Below, in pieces: positions 13,718 to 21,566 of a stretch of 32,596 nucleotides of DNA. Below the pieces are notes generated by a model that made no database searches, had not been told where the DNA came from, and worked only from the letters and a program-made list of their open reading frames with translations. The position numbers were made by a program, and so were the translations under genes. Position 1 is the first letter of the stretch, and every line of letters begins with the position of its first letter. The DNA is taken from the IMG/VR virus record IMGVR_UViG_3300025881_001849, positions 1-32,596 of that record, one strand, 5' to 3'. The DNA comes from a virus.

Positions 13718-14296
13718 ATGGACAAAAAAGAATTATTAAAAAGATGTAAGGAACTCGGTATACCAACCGAGGGCCTTACTAATAATACCGAGCGCAAAGC
13801 TGCAATTGCAGCTAAGGAAGCCGAATTAGAAGCCCAGGCTTCGAAGGCAAATGCTGAAGAAGTAGATCCTGTAAAATTGAAAGCTGAAGAAGCGGAAGCA
13901 GAAGCTGGAAGAGTTGCGGCTGAAGAAGCTAAATCTGCAGAAGCGGAAGCTGAAAGAGTTGCTGCTGAAGAAGCCAAAGCTGCAGAAGCAGAAGCTGAAA
14001 GAGTTGCTGTTGAAGAAGCCAAAGCTGCAGAAGCGGAAGCTGAAAGAGTTGCTGCTGAAAAAGCCAAAGCTGCAGAAGCGGAAGCTGAAAGAGTTGCTGC
14101 TGAAGAAGCCAAAGCAGCAGAAGCAGAGGCTGAATACACAGATACCCGTGGCAGGAAGTGGGTTTTTAAAGAATCTGCTCCAAAAAAAATTAATATTGAT
14201 GGCCATCCCATGAGCCAGAAAGAGATCCTCGACACAGAGGAAGTAATTTCTGAACTGGTATTCGGGAACTGTGGCTTCTTAACTCAAAAATTATAA
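13718..14296 (+). CDS. Ala/Glu repeat protein with HeH/LEM-like N-terminus
   Basis: A 192-residue protein in three parts. Residues 1-35 (KKELLKRCKELGIPTEGLTN) resemble the HeH/LEM/SAP helix-extension-helix domain seen in phage head proteins. Residues 59-139 are five and a fraction copies of a 15-residue unit AEAEAERVAAEEAKA, which would form a long single helix or coiled coil. Residues 140-192 are a small globular tail (TDTRGRKWVFKESAP, then EVISELVFGNCGFL). It lies 10 bases after the capsid gene and could be a head-decoration or connector component. The repeat also leaves open frames in other phases, which I regard as shadows. Confidence 0.65.
   Translation: MDKKELLKRCKELGIPTEGLTNNTERKAAIAAKEAELEAQASKANAEEVDPVKLKAEEAEAEAGRVAAEEAKSAEAEAERVAAEEAKAAEAEAERVAVEEAKAAEAEAERVAAEKAKAAEAEAERVAAEEAKAAEAEAEYTDTRGRKWVFKESAPKKINIDGHPMSQKEILDTEEVISELVFGNCGFLTQKL
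13892..14134 (+). repeat. 45-bp tandem repeat, about 5.4 copies
   Basis: Five full units of 45 bases plus an 18-base part unit, all in frame, encode AEAEAERVAAEEAKA. The copies differ by a few bases each. The fourth carries AAA for GAA, giving Lys in place of Glu, and the third has Val for Ala. Copy number may change by slippage or unequal recombination. Confidence 0.9.
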
Positions 14297-14300
14297 GACC

Positions 14301-14882
14301 ATGTCAGTAGAATGCGAAGATGTAATTCCAATTGAAAATCTAGATTCTTGTCCTCAAGATGAAGTAGTTGCTGGAATAAGCGAAGTAGGTGTATTTGGAT
14401 CTCCTATAAAGGATTTCTTGAGCATCGCAAAACCTAAAGACCTTAAAACGGCTTTAACCAATGAAGAATTGGCAACCATTGCAGAGGCTCACACTTTTAA
14501 AGAAGGTAAAGGTTTTCATAGAGTAGATTTCATTCCTTTTAGCGGTTCGGTTGATTCCGTTCAAGTTGGGGAAGTTGGAAGTATTTCTATGGAGAACAGT
14601 CTAGGAGCTGCAGTAAAAGGTACCAACGCTAGAGTAGCCGGTTATATGAGACGTTACACCAACGTACCTATGCTGTATATCATCAGAGAAAAGAACGGTG
14701 ATGTGAAGCAAATTGGTAGCGAACTTAGCCCTGCTTATATTGCGGAAGTTGGCGCAACCTCTGGAAAAAAACCAGGAGAAGCAAAACAAACGGTTATCAA
14801 AATTAAAGATACCCAGGCTTACATGGCTCCTAATTATGCTGGAACAATTCAGGAATTTCCTGCTCCAGCACCAGTAGTATAA
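14301..14882 (+). CDS. Probable virion structural protein, perhaps tail tube
   Basis: A 193-residue beta-rich protein with many Gly, Val and Ser residues and no membrane span. Its N-terminus has a CEDVIPIENLDSCPQDEV stretch with two cysteines, and the C-terminus reads GEAKQTVIKIKDTQAYMAPN followed by a Pro/Ala/Val tail. The size and beta pattern are compatible with a major tail tube protein, and the position after head genes agrees. I cannot confirm this from motifs. It may also be a head-tail joining protein. Confidence 0.5.
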   Translation: MSVECEDVIPIENLDSCPQDEVVAGISEVGVFGSPIKDFLSIAKPKDLKTALTNEELATIAEAHTFKEGKGFHRVDFIPFSGSVDSVQVGEVGSISMENSLGAAVKGTNARVAGYMRRYTNVPMLYIIREKNGDVKQIGSELSPAYIAEVGATSGKKPGEAKQTVIKIKDTQAYMAPNYAGTIQEFPAPAPVV

Positions 14883-14888
14883 TAAAAA

Positions 14889-15203
14889 ATGAAAGAAGCA
14901 TTTACAATAGCACCCTGCGTTTATAATATTCCTGGAATTGGAAGGGTAGATTCTACTAAAGAAATTAGTGATGAAATAGCCTTTTCTATTTACAAGCTTA
15001 AACGTGGGGTCTTTCCCTGGATAAAATTAGGCCCTGGAGCTGGATCTTTTTTAAAGAAGCAAAAACTTACCGTGAAGGAAATAGTTTCTCTGGTTGCAAA
15101 CGCCAGAACAGCTGAAGAAATAGAGATCCTGGCCAGCCTAACAGAATCAAAGACCGTAGCCGGAATTGTAGATGTGAGACTTAAAGCTCTTAAAACCCAA
15201 TAA
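14889..15203 (+). CDS. Hypothetical late protein, 104 residues
   Basis: A small protein six bases after the likely tail protein and the last gene before a strong terminator. The N-terminal half is short and basic (YNIPGIGRVDSTKEISDEIA) and the C-terminal half is helical (TAEEIEILASLTESKTVAGI). The size and place would fit a tail-assembly chaperone or a head-tail protein. No slippery frameshift site into a following frame is visible, which speaks against the usual chaperone pair. Confidence 0.5.
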   Translation: MKEAFTIAPCVYNIPGIGRVDSTKEISDEIAFSIYKLKRGVFPWIKLGPGAGSFLKKQKLTVKEIVSLVANARTAEEIEILASLTESKTVAGIVDVRLKALKTQ

Positions 15204-15246
15204 ATATTTCTTTTTCATTTATTTTTAAATTTGATTTTTTAGTTAG

Positions 15247-15277
15247 AAAACCACTCCTCTCCCGGAGTGGTTTTTTT
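15247..15277 (+). terminator. Intrinsic terminator of the capsid operon
   Basis: CCACTCC (15251-15257), loop TCTCCC and GGAGTGG (15264-15270) form a perfect 7-bp stem flanked by AAAA and followed by seven T. It ends the unit that starts at late promoter P2, and the next late promoter motif begins two bases after the T run. Confidence 0.9.
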
Positions 15278-15278
15278 G

Positions 15279-15314
15279 TGTCCTTTATTCTGACTCCTGC
15301 CATTTGCAAATTAG
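15279..15314 (+). promoter_or_regulatory. Late promoter P3
   Basis: TGTCCTTTATT at 15279-15289 (one change from the family word) is followed at +28 by CAAATTAG (15307-15314). The ATG at 15319 lies exactly 40 bp from the first base of the motif, as at P4 and P6, so the transcript should be nearly or fully leaderless. Confidence 0.6.
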
Positions 15315-15318
15315 CAGT

Positions 15319-16080
15319 ATGGAAGAAATAAATGAATGGCTTCAGGACAAAAATAAAAAGTATGAGAAGGGCTTACAGCTCTATTCAGGATCTTCGGTAA
15401 TGAAGAATAGAATTCTTCAAAATCTGAACAGAGGTTACTCCCAAAAGAATCTTTCCACACTTATCTATGAGCTTAGGCAACTAAAAAATATCACGAAAGC
15501 CAAACCCGTACAGGAAAAGAAAAAACCGGATCCTGTAAAGATTATTACTCCACCGGTAAGCGTACAGATAAAAGCAGAGCGTGCAGATCTAATTCACAGA
15601 AGTGTCCAGGAACAGGTAAAAAAGATTCGCCTTGGAGATCTTCCTAAAGAACTACGCCCACGCTATAGGAGAATGAGTGATATCTGGTACCAGATGTGCG
15701 AATTAAAGTTTGTATTCAACGATCTACCTCCTAGAAAGGAAAAGGAAGCTTTGGAAATAATAATTCAAATAGAAGCTTTAGATCAAGAAAAATCAATGAT
15801 CTGGAAAGAAATAGATCACTGGACCAAATATAAAACACTCTTACCTCTAAAAACCGATGAAGACTTCTCTAAACTAACAGCACAGCAGCTGTACCTGAAG
15901 AAGGTAAACCTTGGCAATTACATTCATAAAAAGCAAAAGAGAATTGAAAACTGGATGGAGGAAATGAAAAAGGAACCTGCAAAGCCAGAACGCGTCAAGA
16001 TCCAGGAACAAATTAACAGAACACTTAAATCTATTCACGAGCACGAGCTCAACATACAGAAAATCGAGGACCGATTATAA
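15319..16080 (+). CDS. Hypothetical charged helical protein, 253 residues
   Basis: A basic, almost fully helical protein on its own late promoter and ended by its own terminator. The middle contains LGDLPKELRPRYRRMSDIWY and then FNDLPPRKEKEALEIIIQIE, a stretch I associate with unnamed phage proteins of Bacteroidota encoded near terminase genes. The C-terminal 60 residues form a coiled coil. The start is set at ATG 15319 rather than the TTG at 15304, because 15304 would fall before the predicted transcription start. The function may be linked to packaging or head assembly; it is unproven. Confidence 0.6.
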   Translation: MEEINEWLQDKNKKYEKGLQLYSGSSVMKNRILQNLNRGYSQKNLSTLIYELRQLKNITKAKPVQEKKKPDPVKIITPPVSVQIKAERADLIHRSVQEQVKKIRLGDLPKELRPRYRRMSDIWYQMCELKFVFNDLPPRKEKEALEIIIQIEALDQEKSMIWKEIDHWTKYKTLLPLKTDEDFSKLTAQQLYLKKVNLGNYIHKKQKRIENWMEEMKKEPAKPERVKIQEQINRTLKSIHEHELNIQKIEDRL

Positions 16081-16101
16081 AAGTCTTCCTAAAAAAAATA
16101 T

Positions 16102-16130
16102 AAAACGGCTGCTATATAGTGGCCGTTTTT
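16102..16130. terminator. Bidirectional terminator between convergent genes
   Basis: AAAACGGC (16102-16109) and GCCGTTTT (16122-16129) pair over eight positions around a 12-base loop holding the palindrome CTATATAG. A-rich and T-rich flanks on the two sides allow function in both directions. It separates the forward gene ending at 16080 from the reverse gene ending at 16112, whose last codons lie inside the hairpin. Confidence 0.75.
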
Positions 16131-16420
16131 CTATCTAAATAATAAAGGATCATTCTTCGAGATTTAATAAGTATCTCATCTGTTTCTTCATCTCTCTCCT
16201 CCGGAATTAAATAAGGAAAAGCTTTAAACCCTAGTTCATTTAGAATTTCGTAAACATCTGCCCTATAAACCCAGTCCTCGGGAAGAATATTTATAACCTC
16301 TTTAAAAATATTTTCGAGGGATTTCATTTCAGTATATTCACTTGCTTCAGCTGGAGATGCAACAGGATCATAGTTCTCTGTTATGAAATTTCTTATCTCT
16401 GGATTGTAGTCTGTTTTCAT
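16112..16420 (-). CDS. Hypothetical acidic protein, 102 residues
   Basis: An acidic protein with a disordered N-terminus (DYNPEIRNFITENYDPVASP) and a helical C-terminal half with ADVYEILNELGFKAFPYLIP, which could be a small winged-helix-like fold. An exact -7 match TACTTTTG lies on the reverse strand at 16444-16437, 17 bases before the start codon, so it seems to have its own constitutive-type promoter, unlike the late genes around it. No good -33 box is visible. It could be a regulator or a gene expressed in the prophage. Family not recognised. Confidence 0.55.
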   Translation of the reverse strand: MKTDYNPEIRNFITENYDPVASPAEASEYTEMKSLENIFKEVINILPEDWVYRADVYEILNELGFKAFPYLIPEERDEETDEILIKSRRMILYYLDRKTATI

Positions 16421-16600
16421 AAATTCTCGTTATTCTCAAAAGTAAAAACTTACTTTTCTGTTAATCAGTTTTTTAAGTATCAAATTGCTTTTATTTTTTC
16501 TCAAATGTCAAGCCGATGTAAGTCGCCTAACCTATATGGAAATGACTTTTGCCATCGCCAAAAATCACGGAAATATGAATCGGCTCCCCCTCCTCGCTGC

Positions 16601-18115
16601 CTACCCAAATGTCGAGATCGGACGGTCCTCTTTTTCAACCTTCCACCCCTTGAACTTTGCCCAGAACATGGAGAAGAAAGGATAATCAAATGTATCACTA
16701 AGGTGGGTGGCATGCTCCTGGTCTACTCCTTTCCGTCTCTCCGATCGTTTGTCTTTCTCTATTCCTTTACCCCTATCCAACGATTCAGCATTCTCCATTG
16801 AGATGATCAGGTTGGGACAGTTTGCCTCGTTAATTCTAATCTTCGGGATCCCTCGGAATCTACCGTCTTCTTTAAATGCCGTGTTGATTAGTTGAAACTT
16901 ATCCATATAAGAAGGGTTAGTTCCGGTGGTCATGGTGAATACCTTCCATCCATTATCTTTCAGGATCGCTCTCGCCTGGTCTGCATAGGTTAACTTACTA
17001 TTGGCGGTGGCATTGTTTCCTGTACGGTCATAATAGAAGTACACCTCTTTGCAGTTGTGGGATTCGTAATAAGGAATAAACTCTTCAAGGAATAAGTGGT
17101 CCAGGATCTTTGGAGTCTTCACATAGAATTCTTTGATCACTCGATAGGTATCATCTTGTAATTGAGATACAGTCATAGAGTTGATACTTGCACCCCAGTC
17201 TACAGAAATGATTAGCCGCTTTCCTTTCTGCAGATCAAGATCCTGTTTACAGTTGAACGATCTACCAGATAGATCTTTAAGCGGTGGAACAGTCTCCAGA
17301 TATCCAAGGTCATAGTCTTTATAATAGTGATCAGCTGTCAATTGTGGATAAAACCCATCGGTGATCTCTTTGGGCCGTATGTTCAACATCTCAGCATTAT
17401 ACACTACATCATCACGATAAGAATCGCGCATATACTCAAAATAATCCGGTCTAAGATTGTGGAGATTCACTTTTGCCGTTGCCTTTAAGAAGTAGATCTT
17501 TTTTGGATCTTTTAAAGCTGCTTTCTCCTTTTCGGTAAACCAACGGCCTTTCTTAGTCAATGGCGTGGAAGAAGTCCAAACCTCGCTATGTAATAGCGGA
17601 GACTTTTTATACACATCTTTTAGGGCTCTGTTGGTGTTCTTTACGTTAATGGCAATCTTCTCTTCATCCAGAAGTGCAGCTTCATCTCCTCGTATGGCAT
17701 AAGAGTTTAGACCCCTCCCGCTATCTTTATGATCAAGACTTACAAATTGGAAAATACAGCCATTTGAGAAATGCCATATATTATTGAAAGCATCCGGAGA
17801 TTGCCAGGGCATTTTAAAGCCCATTCGCTTCCCTGCCATAGAACCAACCACATAATCTACATTCTCATAGACTCCAAATAACTCAAGCCCCTCTTTAATG
17901 GCTGGCATAAACCTAGAAAGGATCTGACTATATGTAGATCCTACCATTGCAAAAGAGGCCCTCGGCATCTGTTTAACCAATTCTAAAGAGTCAAATCCTA
18001 AAAAAGTCGTTTTACCGGTTCCCCTGCCTAGCTCCAAATATTTAACTTTTTGCTTCGCTTTCCAGGCCATGGCCTGAGCTAGATTAAGCTGGACCTTCTT
18101 CTTATTAATTACCAT
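16601..18115 (-). CDS. terL: Terminase large subunit
   Basis: A 504-residue DNA-packaging motor. The ATPase half has the Walker A GRGTGKTT at residues 30-37, Walker B with its acidic pair in AIRGDEAALLD (Asp144, Glu145) and the coupling motif TSSTP at 181-185. The nuclease half has the expected acidic residues in LIISVDWGAS (Asp306), YYDRTGN (Asp363) and HLSDTFDYPF (Asp474, Asp477). It would translocate and cut phage DNA at the portal. Its first codons overlap the small subunit by 11 bases. It is on the reverse strand while capsid and portal genes are forward, an uncommon arrangement. About 180 bases without a gene follow its stop; they contain a 6-bp inverted pair, GCCGAT and ATCGGC (16511-16584), of unknown meaning. 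Confidence 0.93.
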   Translation of the reverse strand: MVINKKKVQLNLAQAMAWKAKQKVKYLELGRGTGKTTFLGFDSLELVKQMPRASFAMVGSTYSQILSRFMPAIKEGLELFGVYENVDYVVGSMAGKRMGFKMPWQSPDAFNNIWHFSNGCIFQFVSLDHKDSGRGLNSYAIRGDEAALLDEEKIAINVKNTNRALKDVYKKSPLLHSEVWTSSTPLTKKGRWFTEKEKAALKDPKKIYFLKATAKVNLHNLRPDYFEYMRDSYRDDVVYNAEMLNIRPKEITDGFYPQLTADHYYKDYDLGYLETVPPLKDLSGRSFNCKQDLDLQKGKRLIISVDWGASINSMTVSQLQDDTYRVIKEFYVKTPKILDHLFLEEFIPYYESHNCKEVYFYYDRTGNNATANSKLTYADQARAILKDNGWKVFTMTTGTNPSYMDKFQLINTAFKEDGRFRGIPKIRINEANCPNLIISMENAESLDRGKGIEKDKRSERRKGVDQEHATHLSDTFDYPFFSMFWAKFKGWKVEKEDRPISTFG

Positions 18116-18668
18116 CTGAATCCTCCTCTTCTATCGTTTCATAGCTTATGTCTTCAGCTTCCATATCATTCAGATCCACCACACCTTTACTATTGCTTTC
18201 TACAATTGCCTTTTCTGCTTTTTTACCAATAGTGATGGTAATATCCATATTGGCAAGTTTTTCTAGGTTCACTAGATTCTCCTCTTTATCCAGTTCAGCA
18301 AGCTTGATCATTCTGTCAAGTGCTTTCCCCATTTCTGCTAGGTTCTTTTCTTTGGTGGCCAGCTGCAGTAATTTTTGGTTGTACTCCAGAATGATGTAGC
18401 GCATCCCTTCTTTACTAGCTTTATTGAGATCTCCATATATCTTGAGGGCATTTCCAATATCTCTATAAGCTGTAGCTTGAGAAATATCAAATTGTTCCTG
18501 GAGAACTTTTGCCGCCTGCTCCCGGCTATGCCAATTGAGCAATAATGAAAATGAGGTCTTAATGCGGTTTTTCATATCCAATTGAAAAGGAGAAAGCTGA
18601 ATTCCTTCATTTAAATAGGAAGCCAGGATCTTTTCAAAATGGGAATCTTGTGTAGTAGTAAGTGCCAA
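18105..18668 (-). CDS. terS: Terminase small subunit
   Basis: A 187-residue protein from the TTG at 18668 (MALTTTQDSHFEKILASYLN). The first 70 residues include a helix-turn-helix-like region, REQAAKVLQEQFDISQATAY, typical of small terminases that recognise the packaging site. The middle is an oligomerising helical region and the C-terminus is acidic (EDISYETIEEEDSDGN), suited to contact with the large subunit. An ATG at 18698 is in frame, but it lies upstream of the transcription start predicted from the reverse late promoter. The TTG is preceded by CCTCAAAAAA, an A-rich leader. Which start is used needs experimental evidence. The identity is strong from the pairing with terL. Confidence 0.8.
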   Translation of the reverse strand: MALTTTQDSHFEKILASYLNEGIQLSPFQLDMKNRIKTSFSLLLNWHSREQAAKVLQEQFDISQATAYRDIGNALKIYGDLNKASKEGMRYIILEYNQKLLQLATKEKNLAEMGKALDRMIKLAELDKEENLVNLEKLANMDITITIGKKAEKAIVESNSKGVVDLNDMEAEDISYETIEEEDSDGN

Positions 18669-18686
18669 TTTTTTGAGGTTTAAGCA

Positions 18687-18722
18687 TAAAATTGGCATTT
18701 CACGCTACCTTAAAAAAGGACA
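18687..18722 (-). promoter_or_regulatory. Reverse late promoter P4r for the terminase genes
   Basis: Read on the reverse strand, TGTCCTTTTTT spans 18722-18712 and CAATTTTA, 28 bp further, spans 18694-18687. This is the only reverse copy of the family. The predicted start of transcription is near 18681, giving a leader of about 13 bases before the TTG at 18668, a distance of 54 bp from motif to start, the same as at P1. Confidence 0.65.
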
Positions 18723-18732
18723 GCAAAATGCC

Positions 18733-18768
18733 TGTCCTTTTTTATCAACTGCTCCTTCTTCAATTTAG
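18733..18768 (+). promoter_or_regulatory. Late promoter P4
   Basis: TGTCCTTTTTT at 18733-18743 and CAATTTAG at 18761-18768 (+28). The ATG at 18773 is 40 bp from the motif start. With the reverse copy it forms the exact 12-bp palindrome of 18712-18723 and 18732-18743 around an eight-base gap, so one regulator complex could fire both units. Confidence 0.7.
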
Positions 18769-18772
18769 CGGT

Positions 18773-19129
18773 ATGGTAGAAGAATCAATTTATATCAATG
18801 AAGTCCTGGAGATCATGCGTACACCAAATAAAGAAGGTCGCGCTGTGAAATTTGATATCTCATACAGGACCTTAAATCGGAATTCAAAAACCGGTGGTAA
18901 ATTAAAATACTTCGAGAATGCCAAACTGGTCATGCAGGAAAAAGCAATGGATCCTCATAGCATTTATGCCCTGCAAAACTTCAAGCCTTCAGAAAAGAAA
19001 AAAGTGATCAAGAAAAAACCAAATCACTACGATCAAAAAACCCGAAATATCAGGCTGGAGAATGGAGAAATTAAAAAAGTGCATTACATGTACATCGAAA
19101 CTTTCAACGGTAAAAAAGTCCTTTATTAA
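18773..19129 (+). CDS. Hypothetical protein upstream of portal, 118 residues
   Basis: A basic, beta-rich small protein (EESIYINEVLEIMRTPNKEG, then a Lys-rich KKKVIKKKPNHYDQKTRN linker). The start is ATG 18773, set by late promoter P4; the in-frame codon at 18692 would read through both promoters. Its stop shares one base with the portal ATG (TAATG), so the two are coupled. The position suggests a head or portal accessory protein. Not recognised. Confidence 0.6.
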   Translation: MVEESIYINEVLEIMRTPNKEGRAVKFDISYRTLNRNSKTGGKLKYFENAKLVMQEKAMDPHSIYALQNFKPSEKKKVIKKKPNHYDQKTRNIRLENGEIKKVHYMYIETFNGKKVLY

Positions 19130-20466
19130 TGACACATATAATTCAACAAAATAAATATCTAAGTTTTGGATTGGGAAAAACGGCTGCCTTTAGAATAGAC
19201 AGTTCTAAAGAAACGCATTCCCATATCCCGGTTGAAGAAAAAGGTAGCAGCAAAATAGCTAAGTGGGGTGAGGATAATTTGTATCCGGAGCGGTACATGA
19301 AGGAGATGAAGAAAAACGGAGCCTCACGTACCAGTCACAGATTTAACAGAGCAGCTCATTACGGCCAGGGATTCAAACTTTGGAGACAAGATTCTACCGA
19401 TGATGGAAAAGAGAATCGCAAAGTGGTTCCCATAAGCTCAGTGAAAGAAATATCAGATTTCTTTAAGCAGAATAAAATGCACCGCGTCTTTACCGAGGTG
19501 ATTGCAGATCTAGAAATGTGGTCTCTTGGATGGCCAGAATATATCTTGAGTAATGACTTTAACAGGATTGTATCCGTTCGCCGCTTCCAGACTTATAAGA
19601 TGCGTTATGAAACTATTAATCCAAAAACGGGATTAATTGAGAATTGCTACTACGCTCACAAATGGAATAGTGGTTTAAACCAGGACAGTCCTTTTGTTCA
19701 AAAAACGGCTGTAATAGATAGTTATTGCAGTGCAGAACAGGTAAAGGAATATTGCAAAGCCAAGAAGATCCACAAATTCTTTATGCCTATCTATTATCCA
19801 TTAATAGATGAGATCTACTATCCGGAACCAGAACAGCATTCTGTTTTTCTTAATGGTTGGATGACCGTAGTGAATCAGATCCCAGAATTCAAGAAAAATT
19901 ATTCTGAAAAAGAGTTGAATGTGAAATACATGGTTTACATCTCTGAAGAATACTTCTTGAAAATGTATCAGGACGATTGGGAAAATTTCACGCCCACTAG
20001 AAAACAAGAAATCCGTCAGGAGCTTACCAATAAAATAGACGAGCATCTTTCTGGTAATAAAAACGCCGGAAAATCCATACAGTCTGTTGTATTTAAAGAT
20101 GAGAATGGAGACTGGGTAAAAGGTATTGAAGTGGTACCACTTAAAGATGGGAATACATCTGAAGGAAAAGGACTTTTAGATTCTTCTGCCGGAAACTCTG
20201 AAATTATGAGTGCCTGGGGAGTAGATCCTAACCTTATGGGAGTAGGAATTCCCGGAGGAAAAATTAACGGCAGCTCAGGAAGCGATAAACGCGAAGCCTT
20301 TAGTATTGTAAATTCTCTTTTCAAAACTAAACGTGAAATAAGTCTGGAAATGTGGAGACTGCTCCGCGATTATAACGAGTGGCCAGAAGATCTGGAAGGC
20401 GACTTTGCCATTACAGAGCTAACCACTTTAGATGCAAATCCTACAGGAAGTCAACAAAAATTTTAG
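19129..20466 (+). CDS. Portal protein
   Basis: A 445-residue protein expected to form the dodecameric portal ring at one head vertex, through which the terminase pumps DNA. The N-terminal part holds KWGEDNLYPERYMKEMKKNG, the middle is a mixed stem and wing domain with WSLGWPEYILSND, and the C-terminal SAWGVDPNLMGVGIPGGK and SGSDKREAF segments match those seen in portal proteins of Bacteroidota phages. Length is slightly short but normal. It directly follows the small gene on promoter P4 and lies next to the terminase pair on the opposite strand. Confidence 0.78.
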   Translation: MTHIIQQNKYLSFGLGKTAAFRIDSSKETHSHIPVEEKGSSKIAKWGEDNLYPERYMKEMKKNGASRTSHRFNRAAHYGQGFKLWRQDSTDDGKENRKVVPISSVKEISDFFKQNKMHRVFTEVIADLEMWSLGWPEYILSNDFNRIVSVRRFQTYKMRYETINPKTGLIENCYYAHKWNSGLNQDSPFVQKTAVIDSYCSAEQVKEYCKAKKIHKFFMPIYYPLIDEIYYPEPEQHSVFLNGWMTVVNQIPEFKKNYSEKELNVKYMVYISEEYFLKMYQDDWENFTPTRKQEIRQELTNKIDEHLSGNKNAGKSIQSVVFKDENGDWVKGIEVVPLKDGNTSEGKGLLDSSAGNSEIMSAWGVDPNLMGVGIPGGKINGSSGSDKREAFSIVNSLFKTKREISLEMWRLLRDYNEWPEDLEGDFAITELTTLDANPTGSQQKF

Positions 20467-20472
20467 AAAATC

Positions 20473-20625
20473 ATGATAGAAATTATAGAAACTCTTAATA
20501 AAACCAGTGCATTACGAGTAATATTTTACCTGTTTATTGCCTGGGCAATTTTTGAAGCTGCTGTTCATGTTTTATATAATATCACAAATTTGATCCTAAA
20601 ATATAAAACAAGAAATAAAAAATGA
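20473..20625 (+). CDS. 50-residue single-pass membrane protein
   Basis: A short frame between portal and connector. It has a polar N-terminus, one hydrophobic span at about residues 16-40 (VIFYLFIAWAIFEAAVHVLY) and a Lys-rich tail. The TGA overlaps the ATG of the next gene (ATGA), and the start is six bases after the portal stop, so it fits the operon exactly. Membrane proteins are unusual within head-assembly genes. Its role is unknown. Confidence 0.5.
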   Translation: MIEIIETLNKTSALRVIFYLFIAWAIFEAAVHVLYNITNLILKYKTRNKK

Positions 20626-21563
20626 GCCTCCTTGTAAAAAATATAGAGATTTTCAAAAAACACATTACTGTAAACGACAATTTCAGTTATGAGAAAATAG
20701 CGCCATACCTTAAAAAAGTAGAGCGTAAACAAATAAAGCCTGTTATAGGCCGGGCAATGTATGCCGCCTATGAATTAGCAGATCCTTTAGAAGATGTCCA
20801 GATAGAGGTGTTAGAACTTTTGCATGAAGCTTCGAGTAACCTGGCCATGTTTGAGGCTAGTAAAATACTCACCATGCACATGAGCGATGCCGGTATTTTT
20901 ACCGTAAAAAATGCAAATTCAGATCCTGCCGACTGGTCAAAATTAAGAGACATGCGCCGTTATTTGGTTCAAACAGGACAGCAAGCTTTAGATGAAGCCC
21001 TGGAGATCATGGAAGAGAACCAGGATGAATTTCCACAATGGATTGCTTCCTCAGGATACACAAATTTTACTGAGCTCTTTACCAGACAAACTAAAGAATT
21101 CGAAAAACATTTTAATATAAATAATAGCCGTCTCACCTTCTTGAGATTACGCCCGCACCTACTTAAGTCAGAGACTAAGTACTTCATGAGTCTGTTAGGA
21201 GCAGAGACGGCTTTTCAAATAAAGCATGGATCTACCCCAGAAGAAAAAAAGGCGTTGGAATTATGCCAGGCAGCTCAGGTTCCATTATGTATAAGTGAAC
21301 TGGCTCGCGAAGGTTCTTATAATTTGACTCCAGAAGGTTTCTTTGTTTCCCTGGAGGAAATTCCAGGAGAGAAAAAGACACCGCTTTCAGCCTTAGAAAT
21401 GGAAAAACTGGAAAGAGCCAAACAGGAAGATGGCATTCAGCAGGTTAAAATTTTGGTAGACTACCTGCGAAGTAATCCTTCCAGATTTGCTCAGTTTGCT
21501 TTAAAAGAAAAGCTACCGGTTAAAGATCCTACCTATAATACCAACTCAATTTTAAGTATATAA
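20622..21563 (+). CDS. Probable head-tail connector protein
   Basis: A 313-residue soluble protein rich in helices. The N-terminal KYLKK/IGRAMYAAYELADPLE-like segment and the AMFEASKILTMHMSDAGIFT region resemble the DUF6712-type proteins I know from Bacteroidota prophages, encoded between the portal and tail genes. The middle has a Trp/Asp-rich ADWSKLRDMRRYLVQTGQQA helix. The role as adaptor between portal and tail is inferred from position and this resemblance, and is moderate in confidence. Translation is coupled to the small membrane protein. Confidence 0.5.
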   Translation: MSLLVKNIEIFKKHITVNDNFSYEKIAPYLKKVERKQIKPVIGRAMYAAYELADPLEDVQIEVLELLHEASSNLAMFEASKILTMHMSDAGIFTVKNANSDPADWSKLRDMRRYLVQTGQQALDEALEIMEENQDEFPQWIASSGYTNFTELFTRQTKEFEKHFNINNSRLTFLRLRPHLLKSETKYFMSLLGAETAFQIKHGSTPEEKKALELCQAAQVPLCISELAREGSYNLTPEGFFVSLEEIPGEKKTPLSALEMEKLERAKQEDGIQQVKILVDYLRSNPSRFAQFALKEKLPVKDPTYNTNSILSI

Positions 21564-21566
21564 TCC

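Noticed and set aside
13826-14235. Long open frames on the reverse strand and in the +2 frame over the 45-bp repeat
   Set aside because: They are products of the repeat's biased composition, giving Ser/Ala or Lys/Leu low-complexity proteins with no plausible start.
16511-16584. Packaging (cos/pac) site downstream of the large terminase
   Set aside because: A 6-bp inverted pair in a short gap is the only structure, and nothing distinguishes it from chance. It cannot be supported without end mapping.
16485-16895. Forward frames across the end of the large terminase gene
   Set aside because: They overlap well-supported terminase coding sequence in the opposite direction and show no family character.
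18692-18772. Upstream start at 18692 for the gene before portal
   Set aside because: It would translate through both divergent late promoter boxes; ATG 18773 is at the standard 40-bp distance from the motif.
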